From: AWTP1-13 sp963832445
Lineage (GTDB): Bacteria; Pseudomonadota; Alphaproteobacteria; Rhizobiales; Hyphomicrobiaceae
Assembly (NCBI GenBank): GCA_963832445.1
Contig: CAWHUM010000014.1
Coordinates: forward strand, 62,001-126,000
Reading direction: 5' to 3'
Length of the DNA: 64,000 nucleotides
Positions 25,937 through 34,068 of this stretch are shown here, piece after piece. The notes under the pieces are model-generated. The model saw nothing but the letters and a program-made list of their open reading frames with translations, was not told where the DNA came from and did no database searches. Numbering within the stretch: the stretch's first letter is position 1; each line of letters starts with the position of its first letter. Position numbers and translations under genes: made by a program.

Positions 25937-28900
25937 ATGATCGCACGTGCTGCAGCGGCCGGTGTGTCGAGGCCGAAAGCGGTTCTCGTTCTGTTAGGGG
26001 CAATTGGCGCGATTGCGGGCGCCCAAAGCGCTCAAGCTCTTACGATCGAGCAGGCTCGCGAAAGCTGCAGGGAGTTGGTCGGCAGACCAACTGTTCAGCA
26101 ATGCATGCACAGCCACGGCTACGGCAAGGGCAACAATTCCACTTCGGCAGCGGAAACTCAACGCGAGGCATGCCGGGAGCAGGCAAGACCGAAGGTGAAA
26201 GCCTGCATCGAAAAAATGATGGCCGCCGCCCATGGGCGCTCCAACACGGCGGTTGCGCTGCCTGTCGAAAAGGTCGATCCGAATCTCATTCTGATGGCGC
26301 CTGCGGCCACCTTCGTGGCGCCGCCGCGCACGATCAGCGACATCACCGCCATACTGGACAGCGAGCGCCCGGACCCGGCCAAAATCAACGAGCTGAGGGC
26401 CAAGGCCGACGCTCCGCCGCCGGCCGGGCTTTCGCAGTCGGACCTCGCGTGGTTCTACAACCAACGCGGCAACGCACGCGCCCAGCTCGGCAGGAGCAAG
26501 GATGCCATTGCCGACGCCGAAAAGTCGATCGAGGTCGGCCGGGGTGCGGTTGACGCAAACAGGATGGGCCGCCTGGTGAATTTTGCCGGCCTGCAACACG
26601 GGTTGGCGGGCAACCCACGACAGGCGCTGGCGATCTTCCAGGGCCAGCTCCAAACCGCGAACGTAAAGAACGCCAAGGGCTACCTCTTCAGCGCCTACCG
26701 CAACATAGCGGCCGTCCTTCTGCAAATGGGCGACATCGAGCAGGCTGATGCCTACCTGCGGCGCAGCTACACACTTCTCCAGGAGGCCAGGACCAGCGGC
26801 ATGCCCGGCTGGCGCACCAGCTACCCCAAGTTTGGACAATCGTGGGAAGCCGACTACGAGGATGTTCGCGCAATGATCTTCGAGGCACGCGGGCAGTTCA
26901 CCGAGGCCGAGGCCGCCTATCGGCTGGTCGAGGCACGACGGCGCGCCTCCGTAGCAGGGGTGCTCAATCAGAAGAACGCACCGTCCGAGACGCAGATCCT
27001 GACCGGCGCCGACTGGGCGGTAGCGAGCGTGGCCCGCATGAAGATGCGCCAAGGACGCCTTGCCGAGGCCGAGGCGGAAGCGCGCCGGGCGTTGCTTGGA
27101 CGCTTGAAGGACGGGGGCAAGTATCAGACGATCATGCCCAGGTTCATCTCGATGTTGGCACAAGTCCTGGTCGAAGAGGGTCGTCACTCCGACGCTGAAC
27201 TTCTCGTGCGGTCCGCAATCGACATTTATGGCGAGATTGGCATACCCGACGACGCCGCATGGGCGGTGGGCATACGATCGAACCTGGCCAGCATATTGAC
27301 CGCGCAGCGCAAGCACGCTGAGGCAGCAGAGGTCTATGCCGCCATCGACAAGGCTATCGCCGGTTGGGAACCAGGTCGCCGCGAAGCGCTCGAGCTCAAC
27401 GGCTCGCGAATACAGAGCCTCTATGCCTCTGGACAGATCGAGGCCGGAATTGCCGCCGCTCAGGCCCTGGTGAAGCGCAACACGGCCCGGTTGGGTGAAA
27501 AGCATCTGGATACCGCCGCTGCGCGGGGCACCCTGGCGGTCGGCTACATGAGGGCGCGCAAGTTCGCCGAGGCGGTGCAGGAGTTCCGATCGGCAATCCC
27601 ATTGTTGGTGGCTGCGGTGCGTGAGAGCTCCGACGACGACGGCTCGGCGCTGGTCGCGAACCGCAACCTGCGTCTGCAATCGATAGCCGAGGCGTACATA
27701 GGGCTGCTTGCCCGCGATCCGCTCGCCCAAAGCGACGTGGCCGGCGAGACGTTCAGCCTCGCCGACACCATCCGCGGCCAGTCCGTGCAGCAGGCGCTGA
27801 CGGCATCGACCGCGCGCATGTCCGCCAAGGATCCTGCGCTCGCCGAGCTCATCCGCCAGGAGCAGGACCTTGCCAAGCAGATCAACGCCCAGCTCGGGGT
27901 GCTCAACAATGCCCTGTCGCTGCCCGCCGGTGAGCGCGACGAGCTGGCTGTGAAGGCGCTGCACGCGGCAATCGCCAAGGCGCGGCAGGAGCGTGCCCAG
28001 GCGCGCGGCGAGATCGGCCGTCGCTTCCCAGCCTACACGGACCTTGTCGACCCGAAGCCGCCGACTGTGGAAAGCGTCAGAGCGGTTCTGCGCCAAGACG
28101 AAGCGCTGCTCTCATTCTATTTCGGGCGAGACGCGAGTTTCGTGTGGGCGGTGCCCAAGCAGGGGCCTGTGGCGTTCGCACGGATTGCCCTCACCGCAGG
28201 TGAGCTGGAGACCAAGGTCCACAAGCTGCAGGAAGGTCTCAGTCTGAATGTGTCGACCATCGGCCAAATCCCGCAGTTCGACGTGGCCGGTGCCTACGAC
28301 CTCTACCGTCAGCTGCTCGAGCCCGTGCAGGCCGGCTGGCGCAGCGCCAAGAGCCTGATCGTCGTGACCAACGGGGCGCTCGGCCTGCTGCCCATTTCTT
28401 TGTTGCCCACGGCTCCGGTCACCATGCCGACGACGGAAGAGGCGATCTTCTCCTCCTATCGCCAGGTGCCATGGCTGGTCCGCACGCACGCGGTCACCAC
28501 CGTGCCTTCGGCGGCCGCCTTGCGGTCTTTGCGCCAGCAGCCCCCAGGTTCTGCCACCCGCGAGCCGATCATCGGCTTTGGCGATCCGTTCTTCAGTGTC
28601 GAGCAGGCGGCGGAGGCCGAGCAGCAGGCAACCGCAACGCCATCGATCAAAGTTGCCGAGATGACCGCCCGCAACGTGCCATTCCAACGCCGCGCGTCGC
28701 CTGCAACGACGAAAGTGGACAGTGCCGATCTCGCCCAGCTGCCGCGATTGGCCGATACAGGCGACGAGCTCAAGTCGATTGCATTGTCGCTCGGCGCGGA
28801 TCCGGCGAAGGTCATCCACCTCGGCAAGAGCGCCAACGAGCGCAACGTGAAGCAAACCGATCTGTCCCGCTTTCGCATCGTCGCCTTCGCCACGCACGGC

Positions 28901-29365
28901 CTGGTTCCTGGCGATCTCGATGGCCTGACGCAGCCGGCGCTGGCGCTTACGGCTCCCAATGTTGCCGACGTGGACGGAGACGGGCTGCTGACCATGGAAG
29001 AGGTGCTGCCGCTCAAGCTCGATGCAGATTGGGTGGTGCTTTCGGCGTGCAACACTGCAGCCGGCGCGGTGAGCGGGGCCGAAGCCGTTTCGGGATTGGG
29101 CCGGGCGTTCTTCTACGCCGGCACCCGCGCCCTGCTGGTGACGAACTGGCCGGTGCATTCGCAGTCGGCACGCGAGCTGGTCACCGATATTTTCCGGCGG
29201 CAGGCGTCGGACGCAAGCCTGACGCGGGCGGAAGCGCTGCGCCAGGCCATGGTGGGCATTTTGGACGGGCCGGGCTTTGCCGAAGACGGCAAGACGATCT
29301 ACACCTACGCCCATCCCGCGTTCTGGGCGCCCTATGCTCTGGTCGGCGACGGCGGCGGGCAGTGA
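25937..29365 (+). CDS. Exported TPR-CHAT protease with an N-terminal paired-cysteine module
   Basis: A protein of 1142 residues. Start at 25937 with GGGGAG about 10 nt upstream; residues 1-34 form a signal peptide ending QSAQA. Residues 40-95 carry two cysteine pairs: C44-x11-C56 with CRELVGRP, and C79-x10-C90 with CREQARPKVKAC. Helical TPR-like repeats span about 150-560. The C-terminal third is a CHAT (caspase-like) peptidase domain with the dyad His987 (FATHG) and Cys1038 (LSACNTA), plus the GLGRAFFYAGTRALLVTNWPV tail, here with ALLVTNW. The same cysteine module occurs four times as half-modules in the small exported protein encoded convergently 33 nt away, which may be a substrate or partner. 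Confidence 0.85.
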   Translation: MIARAAAAGVSRPKAVLVLLGAIGAIAGAQSAQALTIEQARESCRELVGRPTVQQCMHSHGYGKGNNSTSAAETQREACREQARPKVKACIEKMMAAAHGRSNTAVALPVEKVDPNLILMAPAATFVAPPRTISDITAILDSERPDPAKINELRAKADAPPPAGLSQSDLAWFYNQRGNARAQLGRSKDAIADAEKSIEVGRGAVDANRMGRLVNFAGLQHGLAGNPRQALAIFQGQLQTANVKNAKGYLFSAYRNIAAVLLQMGDIEQADAYLRRSYTLLQEARTSGMPGWRTSYPKFGQSWEADYEDVRAMIFEARGQFTEAEAAYRLVEARRRASVAGVLNQKNAPSETQILTGADWAVASVARMKMRQGRLAEAEAEARRALLGRLKDGGKYQTIMPRFISMLAQVLVEEGRHSDAELLVRSAIDIYGEIGIPDDAAWAVGIRSNLASILTAQRKHAEAAEVYAAIDKAIAGWEPGRREALELNGSRIQSLYASGQIEAGIAAAQALVKRNTARLGEKHLDTAAARGTLAVGYMRARKFAEAVQEFRSAIPLLVAAVRESSDDDGSALVANRNLRLQSIAEAYIGLLARDPLAQSDVAGETFSLADTIRGQSVQQALTASTARMSAKDPALAELIRQEQDLAKQINAQLGVLNNALSLPAGERDELAVKALHAAIAKARQERAQARGEIGRRFPAYTDLVDPKPPTVESVRAVLRQDEALLSFYFGRDASFVWAVPKQGPVAFARIALTAGELETKVHKLQEGLSLNVSTIGQIPQFDVAGAYDLYRQLLEPVQAGWRSAKSLIVVTNGALGLLPISLLPTAPVTMPTTEEAIFSSYRQVPWLVRTHAVTTVPSAAALRSLRQQPPGSATREPIIGFGDPFFSVEQAAEAEQQATATPSIKVAEMTARNVPFQRRASPATTKVDSADLAQLPRLADTGDELKSIALSLGADPAKVIHLGKSANERNVKQTDLSRFRIVAFATHGLVPGDLDGLTQPALALTAPNVADVDGDGLLTMEEVLPLKLDADWVVLSACNTAAGAVSGAEAVSGLGRAFFYAGTRALLVTNWPVHSQSARELVTDIFRRQASDASLTRAEALRQAMVGILDGPGFAEDGKTIYTYAHPAFWAPYALVGDGGGQ

Positions 29366-29398
29366 GCTGCGGATGATCTAGCCTGCGACACCGCCGGC

Positions 29399-29872
29399 TC
29401 AACCGGCCTGGGTCAGCGTCCTGCGCACGCACGCGCGAACTTGCGGGGCCGCTCTTTGACGGCACGCCTCCAGGTCCGGTATCCCCTGCGGGCCGGCGCC
29501 GCTTGTCATGCAGGCGTTGACGGCCGGGCGGCCGACACTTTGCCGGCACCGCTCTATCACGCCCTCGACCTTGGGCCAGCCGAAGGCGGTGATCATTGCT
29601 CTCTGCACGCAGGCCCGGACGCGGGGCGAAGCCTTGGTCCGGCATGCCGCAAGAGCAGCGCCCTTGAGATCGGCCGTTTCGGTGCGCCTGTCGGCCATGC
29701 AGGCCTTGACGATGGGTCGCCCCACGGTTTGACGGCAGCGCTGAATGGTTTCGTGGAACGAGAACGCCGACGCCGGTTCCGCCCCGATAGCCAGAGCGAC
29801 CAAACAGAACGCCAGCAGCGCTGCGCACTGATGATACCTGCAGGGAAGAGGGCTGTTCGCCGCTGTGGTCAT
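29399..29872 (-). CDS. Small exported cysteine-hairpin repeat protein
   Basis: A 157-residue protein; start at 29872 with GGAG 7 nt upstream; signal peptide to about residue 36 (AEPASA). The mature protein has eight cysteines in four regular pairs: C46-x11-C58 and C109-x11-C121, both in CRQ(T/S)VGRP, and C77-x10-C88 and C137-x10-C148, both in CR-x-x-A-x-P-x-V-R-AC. It is thus two tandem copies of an A-B unit, and A and B are related to each other. The N-terminus of the neighbouring CHAT protein carries one A-B unit. The spacing suggests disulfide-linked helical hairpins, somewhat like twin-CX9C proteins. I do not recognise the family. Confidence 0.75.
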   Translation of the reverse strand: MTTAANSPLPCRYHQCAALLAFCLVALAIGAEPASAFSFHETIQRCRQTVGRPIVKACMADRRTETADLKGAALAACRTKASPRVRACVQRAMITAFGWPKVEGVIERCRQSVGRPAVNACMTSGAGPQGIPDLEACRQRAAPQVRACVRRTLTQAG

Positions 29873-30061
29873 GTCGCTGCTCCGCAATTGGCCAACCAGC
29901 AATGCTGAAGCAATACCATCCCACTGTGCCATTTGCCCGAGACGTCCGGAACAACAGATTTGGTTTTTTCTGAGGGAAACGCCTTTGCGGTCGGGTGGCC
30001 GGCGCCGATCGGTCGATGGCTCCCAAGTCCACAATTTCTGCCGCGGACCGGCCGGAGCCAG

Positions 30062-31888
30062 TCAGCCGATGAGCCTTTTCAACATGGAAGTGCCAAGCGT
30101 CCAGAGCTCGTTGGCGAAGCGGCCCAGCCCCATGCCGAGGAGCAGCACCGCCAGGAGCCCGAACCAGCGCATGAGCCGGCGCAGCCTGCCGCCGGTCACG
30201 ACGACCTCGATGGTGCGGTCGGGCGGCGCGGTCTCGGTGGCGAGGCCGTCGTGCCCCACGGTGCGCGCGGTGACGGCGAGCAGCAGCCTGCCGCGGCCGC
30301 GCCACTGCGGCGTCACCGTCCAGCGCCAGCTCACGAACTCGTCGTGCTGCAAGCCCGCCCCCGTCTCCACCCATTGCGTCTCCGGTGAGCCCGGCTCGAC
30401 GGCGAAGCCGCCGTCGGGCGCGCGCAGACGCACCGACAGGGCGCGGGTGACGAAGGCGTCGGGCCGATGCGCCATGCCGCGGCCGCTCATCAGCAGCAGG
30501 ATGAGCCCGTCGATCTTGTCGCGGGCGATGCGCACCTGCGCGGAGGAGCCTTTGCCGACCCGCATGCGGCGGGGGATGGTCTCCACAAGCGGCCCACCGC
30601 CCTGCCCGCCCGTGTGCTGACTTGGGCGCTGGCCGGGGCGCGGCCGCGCGGGGGGTTGGAGCGCGGCATCGGGCCCCGCGCCGTTGGCGCCCGGGGGCGG
30701 CCGCGCCGGGGCCCCAGGATACGGACCAGGATGCGGGCCGGGAGGAGGTCCCGGCTGGGGCGGGGGGGGCCACGGCACCTGCTGGGGCCGGCTGCCGTAA
30801 CCCGGCGGCGGCCCACCCTGCGGCGGGCGGCGTCCCTGCGGCATCTGTGGGCGCGGAGGGCCCTCGCCTGCGGTCAGCGGACGGCTTGGCGGGCCTGCCG
30901 GCGGACGCGGGGAAGGCGGCGGCATGCGCCCCGGCGGCGACTGAGCCGGTTGCGGCGCCGCCGGCGGCGTCCAGCTGGAGCGTGCCGGGGATGGTGGCTG
31001 GGGCGGCGGCGGGCCTGGTGACGGCGCGGAAGTTTGCGACGGCGGTTCGCTCCCGGCTTTCGGGCCGTCCAGCGAATCCTCGGGCTCCTCAGCTGGGGTG
31101 GGTCGCCCAGGCGGCGCCGGCGTGCCCGACGTCAGGGCCGAGAGTGGCAGCGGCCCGGCCTCGGCCGCAGGTGCGGGAGCCGACTGCTGGGGCGCCTTTG
31201 CTTCAGGCTTGGCGACCATGGCGGCGGTGCGCTGCTGGATGCGCGTGCGCGCGGCCGCCAGGATCTCGTCGACGGACTGGGGTGTCTGCGCAGCCTCCTC
31301 GCCAAGCGCGGCGAGTGCGGGCGACGCCCCTGGCTCGACCGCAGCAGCAGCCGGAGGACTGGCGGACTGTGGCGCAGACTTCGCCGGCGCGGCGTAAAGC
31401 TGGGAGCGCGCCTTGGCGTTGGCCGTGGTGGTGGCCTTCTGCAGCGCGCGGATGGCCTCCTCGAAAGTCAGACCGTGCGCCTTGAGCAGTCCGGCTGCCG
31501 GGCTCTTGCCGTCCCCGACGATGGCTGCGAGCACAATCGCCCCGTCGATCTGGCGCCTGCGCGACTGTTGTGCCGCCTGTCCAGCAGCCTGCAGCACGCG
31601 CAATAGTTCAGCGTCGGCCTGCGGCTCGACCCCGGCAGGCGCACGCATGTCCTCTAGCAGGCGGCCGAGATAGCCCGACGCATCGGTGCCAAGCCGCACC
31701 GGATCGACGTTGCACACCTGCATCACGGTGGCCGCGTCGGCATCTTCGGTCAGGGCCAGAAGCAGATGCTCGAGCAGCACGGCGCGATGCGACTGCTCGC
31801 GCGCGAACACCCGCGCACGCTCCAGGCTCTCGCTGAGCTTGGGCGAGAACTGGATCGACCTCAATTCGTCCGCAAACGGCTGCGGCAT
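30062..31888 (-). CDS. Clp N-terminal (R) domain protein with proline-rich linker and C-terminal membrane anchor
   Basis: A 608-residue protein. Residues 1-150 form a double Clp-N repeat (LESLERARVFA-like helix, then LLEHLLLALTEDADA), the substrate/adaptor-binding domain of ClpA/B/C. No AAA+ module follows: no Walker motif is present. Residues about 250-430 are extremely proline-rich. Residues about 440-570 form a conserved-looking domain (RRMRVGKGSSAQVRIARDK, then WVETGAGLQHDEFVSW), and one membrane helix (FGLLAVLLLGMGLGRFA) lies near the C-terminus. This suggests a tail-anchored cytoplasmic adaptor. The gene lies 189 nt upstream of the cysteine-hairpin gene on the same strand and is divergent from argB. 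Confidence 0.75.
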   Translation of the reverse strand: MPQPFADELRSIQFSPKLSESLERARVFAREQSHRAVLLEHLLLALTEDADAATVMQVCNVDPVRLGTDASGYLGRLLEDMRAPAGVEPQADAELLRVLQAAGQAAQQSRRRQIDGAIVLAAIVGDGKSPAAGLLKAHGLTFEEAIRALQKATTTANAKARSQLYAAPAKSAPQSASPPAAAAVEPGASPALAALGEEAAQTPQSVDEILAAARTRIQQRTAAMVAKPEAKAPQQSAPAPAAEAGPLPLSALTSGTPAPPGRPTPAEEPEDSLDGPKAGSEPPSQTSAPSPGPPPPQPPSPARSSWTPPAAPQPAQSPPGRMPPPSPRPPAGPPSRPLTAGEGPPRPQMPQGRRPPQGGPPPGYGSRPQQVPWPPPPQPGPPPGPHPGPYPGAPARPPPGANGAGPDAALQPPARPRPGQRPSQHTGGQGGGPLVETIPRRMRVGKGSSAQVRIARDKIDGLILLLMSGRGMAHRPDAFVTRALSVRLRAPDGGFAVEPGSPETQWVETGAGLQHDEFVSWRWTVTPQWRGRGRLLLAVTARTVGHDGLATETAPPDRTIEVVVTGGRLRRLMRWFGLLAVLLLGMGLGRFANELWTLGTSMLKRLIG

Positions 31889-32167
31889 CGACTACTCCCG
31901 CCCGGCGGCGCACGTGCAAGGCCTTAGCACACGAGTTCCCCTGCTCAACGCCGCCAAGGCGATCCTTGTGCCTGACCAGGGCGAACCTTAGCCGCCAGAC
32001 CTGGCGGCATCATGGCTCGATGCCCAAGATCCTGTGCGCGACCGGAGCCATGAACCCGGCGCAAATTCCGTTGAGCGGGCCGCGCGGGCCGCTATAAGTG
32101 CACTCCGCCGCCCAGGGCAGGCCATGGCAGGCGAATTGCCGCGCGGGGCGCGCGCGAGGTGGACGAC

Positions 32168-33151
32168 ATGGGAAAGCGGCAGACAACCAAAGCGGAAGCG
32201 GCGACACCTACGGTTGCATCGGCAGCGCCCACCACCCCATCGCCACCGACCGCGGCCGAAGCAGCCCAGTCGCAGGCCCGCATCCTGGCCGAAGCCCTGC
32301 CCTATATGCAGCGTTACAGCCGCCAGACGGTGATCGTCAAGTTCGGCGGTCACGCCATGGGGGATGCCGCGCTTGCCGCCGCCTTCGCCCAGGACATCGT
32401 GCTCTTGAAGCAGTCCGGCGTGAACCCGATCGTGGTGCACGGCGGCGGCCCGCAAATCGCCGGCATGCTCAAACGCCTGGAGATCAAGAGCGCGTTCGTG
32501 CACGGCCTGCGCGTCACCGACAAGCCCACCGTCGAGGTGGTCGAGATGGTGCTGGCCGGGCTCATCAACAAGGACATCGTCACCGCCATCAACCGCCAGG
32601 GCGGCAAGGCGGTGGGCATCTCGGGCAAGGACGCCAACCTGATGATCGCCCGCAAGATCACCGAGATGACCGACCCCGAGTCCAATCTGATGAAGGCCGT
32701 CGACATCGGCTACGTCGGCGATCCCGCCGAGATCAACCCGCACATCGTCGAAGTGATCTCCGGCTCGGATCTGATCCCGGTCATCGCCCCGGTCGGCATC
32801 AGCCGCGAAGGCGAGACGCTCAATATCAATGCCGATACGTTCGCCAGCGCGCTGGCCGCCCGCATGAAGGCCAAGCGCTTGCTGCTGCTCACCGACGTCG
32901 CCGGCGTGCTGGACAAGGACAAGCGGCTGATCGAGCAGCTGACCGTCGAGGAGGCGCGCAGGCTGATGCGCGACGGCACCATCACGGCCGGCATGATCCC
33001 CAAGATCGAAGGCTGCATCGAGGTGGTAGAGGCGGGCGTGGAGGCCGTCGTCATCCTCGACGGCCGCGTGCCGCATTGCGTGCTGCTGGAGCTCTTCACC
33101 GAGCACGGCGTCGGCACCTTGGTCGGCCGCAAGGTGAAGAGGGCCGCGTGA
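32168..33151 (+). CDS. argB: Acetylglutamate kinase
   Basis: A 327-residue cytoplasmic enzyme that phosphorylates N-acetylglutamate in arginine synthesis. Motifs: VIVKFGGHAMGD (ATP), VVHGGGPQIAGML (substrate glycine loop), LNINADTFASALAARM, and LLTDVAGVLDKD. Arginine-inhibitable enzymes carry an N-terminal helix; here the first 30 residues are Thr/Ala/Pro-rich and poorly conserved, with AQARILAEALPYMQRYS following. ATG 32168 has GAGG about 8 nt upstream; an in-frame GTG at 32159 is less well placed. The stop overlaps the start of the HAD phosphatase gene as GTGA. Confidence 0.94.
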   Translation: MGKRQTTKAEAATPTVASAAPTTPSPPTAAEAAQSQARILAEALPYMQRYSRQTVIVKFGGHAMGDAALAAAFAQDIVLLKQSGVNPIVVHGGGPQIAGMLKRLEIKSAFVHGLRVTDKPTVEVVEMVLAGLINKDIVTAINRQGGKAVGISGKDANLMIARKITEMTDPESNLMKAVDIGYVGDPAEINPHIVEVISGSDLIPVIAPVGISREGETLNINADTFASALAARMKAKRLLLLTDVAGVLDKDKRLIEQLTVEEARRLMRDGTITAGMIPKIEGCIEVVEAGVEAVVILDGRVPHCVLLELFTEHGVGTLVGRKVKRAA

Positions 33152-33957
33152 CCCAATCTCCCTCTCCCCGCGCATCGTCTCCTTCTGCGCATTCGCCATC
33201 AGCGCAGGGAGAAGGAACACGCGCGGCCGTCCGCGGCTTCGAGCGTACCGAGGCCTGGATCTTCGACCTCGACAACACTCTCTATCCCGCGGACTGCAAC
33301 CTGTTCGCCCAGGTCGACCGGAAGATGGGCGAGTACATCGCCCGCTATCTCGGCGTGCCGTTCGCCTACGCGCGCCACCTGCAGAAGAGCTACTACCGCC
33401 AGTTCGGCACGACGCTGTCGGGCCTGATGCAGGTGCACCGGATGGACCCGCAAGCCTTCCTCGACTACGTGCACGATCTCGACCTGTCGGTGGTCGCCCA
33501 GCACCCAGAGCTCGCCGCCGCCATAGCCGCGCTCCCCGGCCGCAAGTTCATCTTCACCAACGGCTCGCATGCGCACGCTGAGCGCGTGGCGGGCAAGGTG
33601 GGCATCCTTCACCTGTTCGACGGCATCTTCGACATCGTCGCCGCCGACTACGTGCCGAAGCCCGTGCCGGCCTGCTACGACATGTTCTTGACGCTGCATG
33701 GGGTCGAGGCAGCAGCCTCCGCCATGTTCGAGGACATGCCGCACAACCTGGAGGCGCCGCATGCGCTGGGCATGACCACGGTGCTGGTGCGATCCGACTA
33801 CGACCACGACCACCCGGTGCAGAAGGCCATGCGCGCCTGGCGCGAGCCGCCGGAACATGTGCACCACATGACCGATGATCTGGCCGTGTTCCTGAAGGGC
33901 GCTGTGCCTTGCACCAATGCCGGCTCCCGAAACGAACTGCCGGCAACGCGCGACTGA
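33148..33957 (+). CDS. HAD-family pyrimidine 5'-nucleotidase-like phosphatase
   Basis: A protein of up to 269 residues of the HAD-IA (TIGR01993, SDT1-like) group. Catalytic motif I is WIFDLDNTLYP, motif II is FIFTNGSHAHAE, and motif III/IV is KPVPACYDMF with MFEDMPHNLEAP. Yeast relatives dephosphorylate pyrimidine mononucleotides. The GTG start at 33148 overlaps the argB stop (GTGA). The first 30 residues (Ser/Pro-rich) are encoded by a palindromic repeat-like DNA segment, so the functional protein may begin near GFERTEAWIF. The argB-phosphatase order is conserved in Rhizobiales. Confidence 0.85.
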   Translation: MTQSPSPRASSPSAHSPSAQGEGTRAAVRGFERTEAWIFDLDNTLYPADCNLFAQVDRKMGEYIARYLGVPFAYARHLQKSYYRQFGTTLSGLMQVHRMDPQAFLDYVHDLDLSVVAQHPELAAAIAALPGRKFIFTNGSHAHAERVAGKVGILHLFDGIFDIVAADYVPKPVPACYDMFLTLHGVEAAASAMFEDMPHNLEAPHALGMTTVLVRSDYDHDHPVQKAMRAWREPPEHVHHMTDDLAVFLKGAVPCTNAGSRNELPATRD

Positions 33958-34068
33958 TTCTGCCGCAAATGCACCTGCCCCTCACAGGTCCGGCAGGGCG
34001 TCGGCAAAGCATTGGCCATGTGCGGCAAAGCTGCTCTAGTGTAAGGCCGTCGCGATAATGGGCCGCCG

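Noticed and set aside
25994..28096. A 700-residue open frame antisense to the CHAT gene
   Set aside because: A high-GC shadow frame: no conserved motifs, and it lies wholly opposite a well-supported gene.
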